A model generated the notes under the pieces. That model was not told where the DNA came from, made no database searches, and worked only from the letters and a program-made list of their open reading frames with translations. Below, one piece after another: positions 37,566 to 49,948 of a DNA stretch of 64,000 nt. The translations under genes and the position numbers were made by a program. Within the stretch, counting starts at the first letter, position 1, and the number at the start of each line of letters is the position of its first letter. The stretch is taken from contig VXAI01000244.1 of the NCBI GenBank assembly GCA_013399305.1, positions 240,800 to 304,799 of the forward strand, given 5' to 3'. This DNA is from Rostratula benghalensis. Taxonomy: Eukaryota > Chordata > Aves > Charadriiformes > Rostratulidae.

Positions 37566-38820
37566 GACTGTAATTCTGCCTTGCTCATAGGAAGCTTTTT
37601 GTCCCAGCGTGAGCTTGTGCTGAAGAGAAGATGCTGTTGTACTTTCATTTTTATCTGTCCCTGCTGATAGGACTGGAAGAGGGAAATGGTGGCTGTCTAA
37701 AAACCCCCTCACCCTGTCCCTTGGCACTCGGAGCTGCTGTGACAGATGGTGAGGGAGCAGTGTTGTCCAGAAGCACAGGACACATCCTACTTCTCCAGTG
37801 TGTTTTATGGTACTGTGTCAGATGTGATGCTGGCCTTCAGAGGAAGAGGTGGATCGTTCTGAGCAATCCAGCAAGGAGACTGAGAAGGAGCTAAGAGTAA
37901 TTAATTACACAGGACACATCAAGGCGAAGGGGAGCTGCTTCTGCTCTCCTGCCTCTGCCCACTTCTGCTTGGCAGTTCTCCTGAACACTCCTGCCCCTCT
38001 ACCGGGGTGCGCTGACAGTGCCGGTGTTCATCGTGTTAAGCTGTCTGTCACCATGAACCTGTGCTCAGCGGAGGTGCTGCTGCCGCCTGATGTCCCTGTA
38101 GGTGTGTGTCTGTCCCTGTGCTGCCGTGGCTGAGGGTTCATTTGGCTGTTTGCCTGCACATCCTCTGACATCCCTGCTCCCAGCCCAGGGAGCATCAGCT
38201 GTGCTTGTCTCCTATGAAATTCCAAACCCCCCTGTCTGTCTTGCTGTTAGACACCATCATAAGTATTTCACGTTGCTGATACAGCATTCAGTATGCACAG
38301 CCGTTCAGATAAATGTCCTTTCTCTCAGTTTGTGATGATTTAATGGGTGGATTTAATTTATTGTATAGTCAAGTGCTATGGGTAGTAGATGCGCTGTCTG
38401 CCCACTCTGTTTTGATATTGCCAGGGAAGCAGTTATTAATGGCACATAAATTCTATCCAACAGTTTTCTTAAGTGCCTTAACTCTAGTGCATCTAACACT
38501 GCGGGCTGGGAATCGCTGCTCTCCACAGGGTGTCCGAGGAAAGCCCTTGGTAAAGATGAAAGATGAGCTGTGGCTCGGTGCAGGACCTGGCACCAGAAGG
38601 AACCTCCTGCCAGAAGGACGTCCCCACGAAGTCCCTGCACGACACCTCTCCCGACTGCACCCTGACCTGCTCACCTCCGCACAGCCCAGATTCGCTGGCA
38701 GTGCCGCTCCTTCCTCACCGCTGAGACTCGCTGCCTGGGGTGAAGTTACCCCCCACACACGTTGTCATGGGAGGGGGCAGAACCTTCCAAAATTATCGAT
38801 GGAGATGCCATGGGGCTGCT

Positions 38821-38932
38821 GAAGCTGTCGAGGAAGCGGCGCTGGGAGGACGCGCGTCGCCGCAGCCTGGCCCGGGGCGGGGGGGTTTCTGCGCTGCAGC
38901 AGCAACCGAGCCCCCCCAGCCACAGTGAGCGA
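38821..38932. promoter_or_regulatory. Small CpG-dense block within intron 2
   Basis: Ten CpG dinucleotides fall in the 60 bases 38821-38880, including GACGCGCGTCGCCGC, and three more follow. It stands out from CpG-poor neighbours. It may be an internal alternative promoter or an unmethylated regulatory element; neither is shown by the sequence. Confidence 0.4.
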
Positions 38933-39317
38933 GGCAGCCACAGACACCTCCTTGCTTTCTGACAAAAAAATGAATCAGAAAAGCTGCTGAAATTCAGTTT
39001 CAGTTCACAGTCCGTTTGGTGCCAGACTTCCCTGCTGCAGTCACGTGAGTGTGCCCTGACGTGTGCAGGCGAGGTTTATTTACCCTGTGATGTGCACCTA
39101 CCTTTAAATATATATATTTTAAAGACAGTACACCTGTTTTCTCCTAAAAGTGCACATCTGCACCTTCAGGGAAGAAGCTGACAATGGCCATGACTTAGCT
39201 CTTGAGCTACAGATATGCTACTGTGTGTAACCTGATGGAGCTGTTTACCTGTGTTTTATCTATTCAGGAGGCTTTTCCTAGGCTGGAAATCAAGCTTGTT
39301 CAATAGAGCTCGTTAGG

Positions 39318-39344
39318 TAATGAGCTTATTCACTAAGCTCATTA
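39318..39344. promoter_or_regulatory. Perfect 11-bp inverted repeat with 5-base loop
   Basis: TAATGAGCTTA (39318-39328) and TAAGCTCATTA (39334-39344) are exact reverse complements around TTCAC. The arms carry TAATGAG motifs. Confidence 0.7.
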
Positions 39345-42300
39345 GTGGTGGAATTCATCCTGCTCAGCCCTCTGCAGCCCAAAATCTTGTATCCCTTCAG
39401 CCCAGCTTACTACTTGTGGTGACCCTTAGCAAGAGGGATGACTTTTACCTCATATCAGCTGGTTTGTGTCTTTTCACTCAGCAGCTGTCTTGCTGAATGA
39501 ATATCAGTTAATCTGGCCTGCTATTCCTCTCCAGCAGAAAAATATCTAAAAGGGCTGAAGCCTTTTGCATCCAGCGTGCCAAGGCTGGGATCTCATGCCA
39601 GCCCCTTTCATGAACCAGAGCAGCGTCTGCCTCAGCAGGACCCATCCCCGTCGGTGGTGGATGCTCCCTGGGCTGCGGAACAGGCGGTCGGGCAGATGTA
39701 AGCAGGCAGGAGAACGAAAAGGGGCACCAAGTAGAAGTTGTGATTGCCTCCCGGGAGCTGACTGTGGCTGCCCATCTGCACACAATCCTGTGGTCCTGCA
39801 GGAAGGTTGAAGGCACACACAAGCGCGGCAGAAGCTGGGGATTTGGTATTTTGGTTAATTGTGCAGAGATCAGAGAGTGAGCGTGATGATAACAAGGATC
39901 CCTCGCAGGTGCAAGGCTGGGTGGGAGATGGTGTTTTAAATCTTCCTCAACCAGCAGCACCACTGAAATGTGTGACAGTGAAGGATGTGTGTTGGCAATA
40001 ATGCTTCATTGATTCATGTTCAAAGTGGTAAATTTAAGTCCTGTTTCTACTCTTCTCAGACACTAATTACTAGAAAAAGGCTCCCATGCAGCAGAGTAAC
40101 GGAGGAGTCTGTTAAATCGACAACAGCCTACTCCTGTCTTCCCTCTGAAGGGGCAGAAAGAAGCAACTGGAGCTTTTCTCAGTTTACTGTAGATGAGAGG
40201 TGCCAAGGTGCTATGTGAACCTCAAAAGACACAAACCCAGGATTATAATTCCTGGAATGGCACCTTCCAGCCGTCTTTCACCCAGGAGGAATGCAGTTTG
40301 CACGCTCAGAAACCTCTCTGCACCGAGCCAGGCTGCAGCAGGGACAGGGCGATGGGGTTTGCTTCCAAAGAGCACTCCAGAGCCAAAGGGAGACCCTGAT
40401 GGAGATGGGCTCCAGGAGAAAGCAGCTCAGAGCAGCTTCCTCTGGGTTTGGCTTTCCTTTCGGAGACAGCTCCCCTCTGCCAAGCATTAGGCTGCAAAAA
40501 GAGCTGGCTTGCGTTATCCTTTTCAATTGAAAGCTAAAGTGCTGGGCTTGGGTTTGCCATAGTGACTGTAATTAATATTTCAGGAGGATGGCTCCCTTGT
40601 GCTGCAGGTCACACAAGTACAGAGAAAGGTGTGTACTATTGATGATGTGTTGTCTCCAAATCACAACCCAAAAGGGCACGTAGAGCATACCAGAATGGAA
40701 GTTGGAATACTGTGGCAACTGGGTGAGAAAATGAGTAGAATTAAATAATAGCAAGAAGTGTTTTCCTTAGTGCAGTGAAGAAATAAAGGGCCTTTTTGGT
40801 ATGGAGTGAAATCTTGTTGTCTCAGGGCTGTGCATTTAAATATTAAAGGCTGAAAGTGACTCAAGATTTTATCATCTGCTGTTTTCACATCTGATGTGAA
40901 ACCCTGTGTCGGCAGGCGAGATGAGAAAAACAGCAGCACTTTGTGTCTTTCAGATGGCAAAGGGGAGTCATGTGTGCAGAAAGAATAAAGCAATAAGTAC
41001 ATGAAAAATAATTATCTGTAATAAAAAGCGAAGGGTTCTTCACAGTGTTGAGGAGGTGGCGTTTGATTAACGGGAGCTGTTGACAGCAAACCCCAGGGCT
41101 CTGGCTCCTGTGGGCAGCGAGGGCTGGGGGTGCCGGGCATCGGCCAAACCCCTCTGAGCTGCACCTTCAGCAAGGTGGCTGCTCCCCCCGGAGCTGTAGG
41201 ACTCCTTACTGGAATTATTTGCCCTCGCTATTAGGAGACTCCCCAGCACCGAGCCCTCTGCATCTCTCTGTTCGACTCGGGCTTCTGGGGCCCGCAGCCT
41301 GGTTCTGCAGGACTGCGCTCTTCAGAAAGAAAAACAACCCTTCTCAAGGGCTTTCTGGGGATGTACAGCAGCCAAATTTCTCAAAGTCCTGAAGGCAAAA
41401 AGCTGAAGCTGATCTGTGTTTTAATTCTGCCGCAGATGGCAGGCCAAGATGAAAGCAGCAGGCTTCCCCGGGCGATCTGCTCGGTGGCTCTCCCCAGCCC
41501 GTGCAGCCAAGAGCTGCTCGGAAAATGCCTCCGAGTGCCTGCCCAGCCGGGGCTGCTGCTGTGGCAGCTGCTTTTACAGGTGAGAGAGAACTGACACGCG
41601 GAGTGCCACGCTCCGCCACGAGCAGTGGCAGCGGTGACAATGCCATCGCAGCGCTCGTCCCCAGACCCGAACCCCTCACGGTGCTGTGCAGAAAGTAAGG
41701 ATAAGTCCTCAATGTGGAGCCAGAACAAAAGAGTGAAATCAGGAAAGAATGAGGGAAAGAAAGAGCCAGATGCTCCAGCAGCAGTTCTGAGGCTGCAAAC
41801 CAGAACAAAAAGCCCGTAAAGACTTGCACCTTTTAAGGGAGTAATGAATTCCTTCCTCCTCTGGCAGGCAGTGATTTGACTTGCCACATGCCTCCTAGTA
41901 ATTTCCCAGCAGGTTTTAATGCTGGAACAATGGCATTCTGTTAGATATTGATTTTAAAATAACTCTTCCGCACTTACTTGTAACTTTAAGAGGTGAATTA
42001 CAGCCCTTGAACGTGCTCTAATGTGGCAGTGGTAAATAGTGCAACAGCATCGCCTGCCCAGAGCTCGGCTGAGCCCTGCCCGTCCTCCTGCTCTGCAGGA
42101 ACAACACCCCGTGCTCTGCCTGCGCCGAAGGAAAACAGTAATGAATTCAGGGTGGATGTGCTGGAATTTGACAGACAAATCCTTCTGTGCTGGCTGTTGA
42201 AGCAGCGGGAGAGGGAGGGCAGTGCCCTGTGCTACATCCCCGCCGGGGGAGAGAGGAGGGGAGGACGTAGGGCTGATGGTTGGACTCCCAAGGGATGGAT

Positions 42301-43910
42301 GAGCCCAAGGGTCTTTCCCACCCTGAACGATTCTGTGCCAGCGATGTTGAGACGGCGTCTCCGAGGGGCAAGGATGAACCTCGGGGCAGAGGGCCCACAG
42401 GGACATGGGGGGCTCAGGGGCTCCCTCCGTGCTCCCCAGCTCCCACCGAAAACCGATTTGGATTCTGGGGCTGCAATCAGTAAGGGATGTAATTAGTTTT
42501 GGCTGATTTGTTGCAGGGCCTGTAACTTCACTTCCCCTTTCCCTCTCTCTGACTGACAGGGGCCACTCTGTCCCGTATTTTCAGCTGATCTCTGTAAACT
42601 AATTACTTTTACTGGGTCAGTGCTGTTATGAAATTATCATTTTATGAGACTAGAAATAGCTTGGATTCAGTCAGCAAGCCAATCGCTTCCCTTCATCTCC
42701 ACTGAAAACACAATGTTATCTTTAATCTGTATTTCTCAGGCACTTACTGCGATGCAGGCTGGAAAGGGGGGGGGGGGAAGCAGAGAAAGAGGAGCTCAGA
42801 AAAAAATTGATAAATCAGTTGCTATAGATGCATCTCTGCCAAGGTTTCCATTGGTAAATTTAGCAGTCATGTTATAATTTTAGCCAGTACCATTACTTGG
42901 CTTTATTCAAAATAATTCACTCCTCACCCAATGCGTTTACCTTAGAGGAAAGTGATTTTGTCTTGCACATTAAAGCTGGTTTTCTGCGCAGTCATTACAA
43001 ACATCCAAAGCCACAAAAAGCCTCAAGACGGACAAATTTATGTTTTTTAAGAAGGATTAAGATCCAGTGAATTCCACTTGTTCTGAGAATGAATGAATGA
43101 ATGAAGGAAGGAAGGAAGGAAGGAAGGTATTTCAATACCTTCTGGGGTTCTGGTGAATACAAATAGCTCAAAAATGAGATGCTTGCCTGAGATTTACATC
43201 AAGGCAGAGAAGGGACAAGGTTCCAGCTGTAGTTTCTGATACAAGGGCATTTTGCACACAATATCCGTGGGTCAGTTAGGGTAAGAAAATTGATAGCCAT
43301 TTGGTATAAGATGAAGCTGGAGCCAAGAGAATGAAAGCTCAAGAAAATGGCCCCTTTGTGGAGCTCCATCAATTCCTGTTTGATTGGAATTTCTGGGTCT
43401 GGAATTCAAGCAGCTCTGGCCCGTGGACAGAGGAACTGTTGACTCTAGGAAATGGTGAGAGTGATGGAATTGTAGCGCCTTGCTTTACAAAGGAAATATC
43501 CCACATCTCATCCGTCTCTCCCTCGCCGATGTTAAATATGCAAAGTAGTGTTTCTATTAAAGCAATTTTTCTGATTTAGTTTAATGGCAGTTACTGAAGT
43601 ACTGACACGCACAATGTGATTACTGGGCCAAACAGCAATCTTTCCGGAGAGCCCGGGAATGGCAGCGCTCCAGAGACGATTTATTATTTTCCTTACTTTG
43701 CAAACTCCTCTTGCTTTGCGTGAGGGAGGGTGGGTGAAGGTGACATCAGCTCCAGTGGCGTCAGCACTTTGTGTTGGAGAAATGACGGCGGAGAGGTCTC
43801 CGCTCCCTCCGGAGCTGGTGGCAGTTGCAAGAAGAAACACAGTCAATGCTCACTAAAGGCAGTGAGGATTTCACATCCTGTTTCACTACTTAAATTTCGG
43901 AACTTGCTTG
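39345..43910 (-). other. KCND3: KCND3 intron 2, segment with no exon seen
   Basis: GC-rich around 41.45-41.7 and 42.0-42.45 kb. A donor-like TTTTACAG then GTGAGAG sits on the plus strand near 41578. G12 run at 42766-42777. AT-rich, motif-rich stretches at 42.55-42.75 and 42.85-42.95 kb. Nothing resembles a KCND3 exon. Confidence 0.5.
43087..43126. repeat. (GAAT)4(GAAG)6 compound microsatellite
   Basis: Four GAAT units are followed directly by six GAAG units. Confidence 0.98.
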
Positions 43911-44097
43911 GTGTGAGGGTGGTGAGAGCCTGGCCCAGGTTGCCCAGAGAAGCTGTGGCTGCCCCATCCCTGGAGGGGTTCAAGGCCAGGTTGGAGGGGG
44001 CTTGGAGCCACCTGGGCTGGTGGGAGGTGTCCCTGCCCTGGGCACTGGGGGGGCTTTAAGGTCCCTTCTTACCCAAACCATTCTGTGATTCTATGAC
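43911..44097 (+). mobile_element. CR1 LINE 3' fragment
   Basis: Begins GTGAGGGTGGTGAGAGCCTG, continues through GGTTGCCCAGAGAAGCTG and GGTCCCTTCTTACCC, and ends in ATTCTGTG, ATTCTATG at 44080-44095. It is 5'-truncated and antisense to KCND3. Compared with the copy at 55.3 kb it carries few differences. Confidence 0.93.
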
Positions 44098-47000
44098 TAA
44101 ATACCAATAAAACAGAAAGCCCAAGAAATGAGTAAAACCCAGAATGATGTATCTTTCGGGGGGGGGGGTGTGTGACCAGATACCAGTTTGCTCTGCTCTC
44201 TCTGACCCACACCTTGCAGAACCACAGGGCACCAGGGAGACGTGGCACTTGGGTTTCCCAGCTCCAGTTTGCTGCCGACACTGCAGGTCGAGGCAGAGTT
44301 GGAAAGGTGCTGCTGTTGTCAGGTGAAATGAAAACAGCTATAAAAAGGTTAGAAAACCAGGAGTTCCGAGCAAAACTGGTGTGAGGTTTGGAAGCGTGAG
44401 GGGGGCCTTGTCCTGCAGCCGGGGCTGGGGCGATGCTGATGAGGCAGTGACACGTGAGGCTGCTCCCACCTCAACCAAAGGCTATTTAAAGGTGAATAAA
44501 ACCAACACGCTGGTAACGAGGTGACAAAATTGATGATAATTAAACTGTCTCTATGCAGCTGTAAAACCAGCAGTTGTTGCATGTGAAGTTAGCCAGGGAG
44601 AGGAATTCTAAGGCAGCGCTTGCCTGGCTGAGGTGGGGAGAAAAACTCCCACAGAGCTAAGAAAAGGTGCCAGCAAAGCTAATATTTACTGTATGGGTGG
44701 TTTAGACAAGGCCAGGAGAGAAGATGGGTAGTAGTTGGCCGCTTGAGAAAAATATTTCTGCATGAATTGGATAGCTGATTCTGAATTAATTTTGAGTAGT
44801 TGTTTCAGTAATTCAGATTGATTTAAGATGCACCCAAGAATAATGCTTTCATTATAAAACCTCCTGAGCAAAATTTAAATCGTGTTAAATTAAAAACAGC
44901 CTCTGTTAAAGCAGGGCTGATGAGCACAGCAGAGGGATCAGAGATGCAGGGTCAGTATAATTGAATTCCTTCACTTTGTTTCCCATTCCAGACCTGTGGT
45001 ACCTGTCTCCTCGGGCTGTAACTGCCCACGGAGCTTGCTAGGTGTCTTGGATTCCCCTAAACTGATTTGCACAGCAACCCCACCAAAAGCAGCACTCACA
45101 CCATTCTGTACAGTACTTCACCTTCAAGATGAAATACATTTTTACTGCTTTTCATTTATGGGTCAATTTTGGAAATTCAGTTGTATCCCAAAGATTCTGG
45201 GGAATCTGGAATGGGAGCAGCTGATGCACAGAACAGCAGGAGAGTTAATGGTTTCCTAAGGCTGGGCTTGTTTGTGTAACTAAACTTTCCTTTTATATAA
45301 ACGGAGCTACTTTTTTAATGTCTTAATAAGATGGGAAAAGTTATCCCATGTGTCCCAAATCCCTTTCATAAAGCACCGTGTCACAAGCAATGGTGGAATT
45401 CCAGTGTCAGGGAAACGTTCACTTATCTGGATTTAAATGTTTCAGTGTTAAAAAAACAAATAAATCCATCTGTGTGTGTACAGACTTGAGTTAAAAGGTT
45501 AAAAGTCATTGTCCTTTACAATTTCTTGGTTTATGTGCTGGCTGAATTTTTAAAGGCGAATGGCCGAGGGCAGAGGGGGGCTGTCAGAGCACAGAGGCTT
45601 TTGGGGTCTGCTCTCACCAAGCATTTCTGAGTTTCTTGTAGGTCTGTGCTATGACACCAAACTTAGCTGATAGAATATTTGCCAGAGACACCTATTTTAA
45701 TTAAAATCCTGCAATAAAAATCTCAAATAGGTAAACCAGATTAACTACAAGTTTAAGCTTTAAGCCTTTGGCAGCATTTTATAGGTCTCTTTCCAATGAA
45801 CTCTTATAAAGCCCTGTTTGACTGTGTAATTTTTGAAATTCTTGTCAACTCATTAAAGGCACTCACTCCTCTATAATTTCTGTGATTACAACAGACTGAG
45901 AACACTTTAAAGTCCTCAGGAGCACTGTAGTTTGTCTGTCCCTGCCTTCAGGAAGAGATGGGACTGAGCCAGGGAGGGGAACTGAGACGCGATTGCACAA
46001 GGGCACATCCTGCCTGGAGTCACAGAAGGGGACACTGAACGTCCCCTTGACCCCAGCTTTCCTGTCACAAAGATGTAACAACGTACATGTGAAGGTGCAT
46101 GTGTGTGTGTCGATAGAAAGAGAGGTGTGATCGTTACTGAACAGAACCAGGCCAACAGAGCTGCTTTTTTGTGCTTTTCCCACTCCTGGAGGGGCTGCGT
46201 GAGCCACCCAGGTCAGGTCTCCCTCTATCCTCTGGTGGGGACAAGAGAGTGGGAACCAACCAGTATGAACCAGTCAGAATATGGAAATCTGAACCACAGG
46301 GTGGGGGAGTGCTGGGATCTGAAACCCACCATTGATTTCTAAGTCAGCCCTGGCTTCTTTTGCGGGGTAAGGACCTTAGCTTTTGCCATGTGAACCTGTA
46401 GACTTTGCTTAGATGTTAAAAATGAGGAGAAAGAGATCTCCTGGTGACTATGACAAACATGTTCTACATTCTCACTTAATGAAGAAATTCAGACTTGCAG
46501 TTGTCATGCTCAGATTCTGCGCCTTTCTGACAGCTGAATTATGATTTTAATAATTTAAATGTGCTACTGTGAGGCTGCCCGTGTATAATAGGCACAGAGA
46601 AGTGTTTAAAATCAAAAGCAGTTCAGAGAAAAAGCACTCACCATATTGCAAGAATGAGAATTGTCTACATCTGAATATTAAACTGTGCAAACTCTCTGGT
46701 GGGAAAGCTCTCTCCAAGTAACTATAAACGTGGTGTGTTGTTCTGACGTGTGGAAGTCAGAGACTCGTTCCATCCTAATTTTGGGACTGCCTGTGAGTCC
46801 CACTTTACATAACCCCATCAGGGTGAGGGGTTGGTCATTCTGCTTACAAAGGTTTTAGTTCAGAGCAACAGAAGCTCAAATCTATAATCTCAGCAGAAAC
46901 ATCTGTAAGACAGAAATGAAATATAAGGGGAAAAAGTGCCCTCCAGGCTACATTCCCCTTGCTTTGATATCATCATCTTTGTACCTGTCCGTGGGAACGT

Positions 47001-47609
47001 TTGAAATTCCACTGCAACTGCTACAGCATACTCCTGTTATTTTTTAAGTTCGCAACTAAACACAGATGAGAAGCCCACATCCTGCTCAACAAAGTGAAAA
47101 ACAGACCATGTCCTGGAGATCACTGAGTATTTTCCATGTAGTGACCCACTCTACCATTTGAATTCAGCAAATTCATAGCTCCCAGCCCATCAAGTGAAGG
47201 AACAGTCACTGGCATCACAAAAAGAGACAACACATGCATTATACACATCCTGTACATCGGCAACTTTGTGTGGAATCTGTGGCTTGAATGCATGTCTGAA
47301 GAAAACCATAAGCTCTGGTTGCCAGCTCCCTTGCACCCGCGTTAACTTTCCTCTCCTGCAGAAAACAGGCCCTGCCTCGCTTCTCCTCTACCCTTGTGCC
47401 AAGCATTTGTCAAGTGGGTGTAAGTGCTTTTTCTGTTTCATACAACCTCACATGAGCAGAAATTGCAAAAGTTGTACGGCAAAGAACAATCAAGCCCTTA
47501 ACAGTTCCAGCCCCTTTTCGAACATGCACCCAGGAAAACGCTTAGGAGTAACTGAAGTCGAGCTCCCCCGGTACGCGCTCGCCTGCTGCTCAGTAAAAGA
47601 AAAAGTAAT
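44098..47609 (-). other. KCND3: KCND3 intron 2, 5' end next to coding exon
   Basis: AT-rich, with a perfect 9-bp inverted repeat TCTGAATTA/TAATTCAGA (44780-44817) and a 14-bp palindrome ATTTTAATTAAAAT (45694-45707). No exon or repeat family is recognised. A 148-codon plus-strand frame at 47194-47640 runs into the KCND3 exon antisense and is treated as chance. Confidence 0.55.
44158..44168. repeat. G11 homopolymer followed by TGTGTG
   Basis: Eleven G residues on the plus strand, 60 bases after the CR1 tail. Confidence 0.95.
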
Positions 47610-48800
<1,191 letters not shown>

Positions 48801-48818
48801 CTAAAATAGAGAACAAAA
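48801..48818 (-). other. KCND3: Splice acceptor of KCND3 coding exon
   Basis: On the minus strand this reads TTTTGTTCTCTATTTTAG, a T-rich tract ending in AG. It is the nearest good acceptor upstream of the start codon. Kv4 genes generally carry a non-coding first exon, which supports a splice here. Confidence 0.7.
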
Positions 48819-49927
48819 TGAAAACACAACACACGGTCAAGCGGGGTGTTCTGCCCTGTTGTGTTAGAGACTCGGGTGTCAGCTCGTAGGCAAGGATTTA
48901 GAACAACTGGCTTGTCCTCCTCTCCCATTTGAAGAACGATGTTAAACAAGGCACATGATAATCAGCTCAGCGGGGTTATGGCATTATTATAGATTGAAAT
49001 TTTGAATAGCAAATGATTCCTCATTAAAAGCGTTTTAAAAGTAGCATAAACACACTAATTTATATTTGCTTCCTTACAAACAAGACTAATCCCTAATTCC
49101 CCAGGTGGAAGCCTCATGCTCATCAGTTTAACTACAGCTGTCAAGAAAGAGCTGGGAACTCCAGTAAATCAGCTTGCAGTTCACCCAGTGAAATGCCATG
49201 CAAAGCCATGACTGGCCTGAGCTGGGTGTCCAGTCTTAAAAAAGTTCCAGCCGTAGTGAATCTTGCACTAAGAACATTTTTAGTTGAAAGAAACGGAAAA
49301 TCTCGTGTTATCATTAGTGTTCTTCCACCTTCAGTTAAAGACCTGGCCTCAGCAGCACTTTTTTGCTGGTCTCTTTCAATTAGAGATGGGTTTTACTCCT
49401 GTGGAATATGCATCCTCCACCAGAGCAGAGGAAAATTCTGACTTTCAGGGAAAATTGCTCAGAAAACCTGAGCAACAGTAAGCCTGAATCCCAGCAGTGA
49501 AAGCTGATGGATAAAGCTACTGATGGAGTACCAAGACCATGGGAACGAGGGAAGCCCCCAAAGCTGGACAACCTTCTTCCAGCGGGAAGCTACCGTGACT
49601 ATTTCCGAGCTTACAGAGGCAGAACTGAAGGACTATTAGGTTGAAAGGAAATGCAGTCTTGATTTTTAGATGAAAAATAACCCAAGTTATTCAGATCCTC
49701 AGCCAACATTCTCTGGAAGTTAAGAGTCGTTATTGTGGGTCTGATCTAGACAGGAATTTTCTCTTTCTTTTTGGTCTTTGGTCAGAGTTCTTAGAATATT
49801 TAACTTTTGTTTTAACTTGTATTTACTTTCACTTCCCTAATGTTTTTCTAACACTGCCATAAAATTATCTGGAGGAGGGTGCCATTATCATATAAGATGC
49901 ATTAGAGGCCCTATCAAAAGTCAATTT

Positions 49928-49948
49928 ATCAATGGAAATTCCATTGAT
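49928..49948. promoter_or_regulatory. 21-bp perfect palindrome in KCND3 intron 1
   Basis: Arm ATCAATGGAA and arm TTCCATTGAT surround a single central A. ATTGAT and CCATTG motifs resemble SOX or PBX-type sites. It lies in repeat-free AT-rich DNA about 1.1 kb upstream of the coding exon. Function is inference. Confidence 0.55.

Larger units (their letters stand above)
31666..39317 (-). other. KCND3: KCND3 intron 2, segment with no exon seen
   Basis: Contains the TAATTA palindrome, the short CR1 piece, a CA-rich minisatellite at 37.5 kb, and GC-rich DNA at 38.5-38.95 kb including a compact CpG cluster. Other parts are unremarkable single-copy DNA. Confidence 0.5.

Noticed and set aside
38313..38822. 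169-codon plus-strand frame
   Set aside because: GC-rich composition and no recognisable domain; considered chance.
41361..41594. Possible plus-strand exon ending at TTTTACAG then GTGAGAG
   Set aside because: A single good donor without an acceptor, partner exon or recognisable peptide is not enough to call a gene.
1..47609. Next KCND3 exon (Tyr-Gly-Asp, S6)
   Set aside because: I looked for a minus-strand frame starting with Tyr-Gly-Asp-Met-Val-Pro and found none, so intron 2 extends beyond the window.
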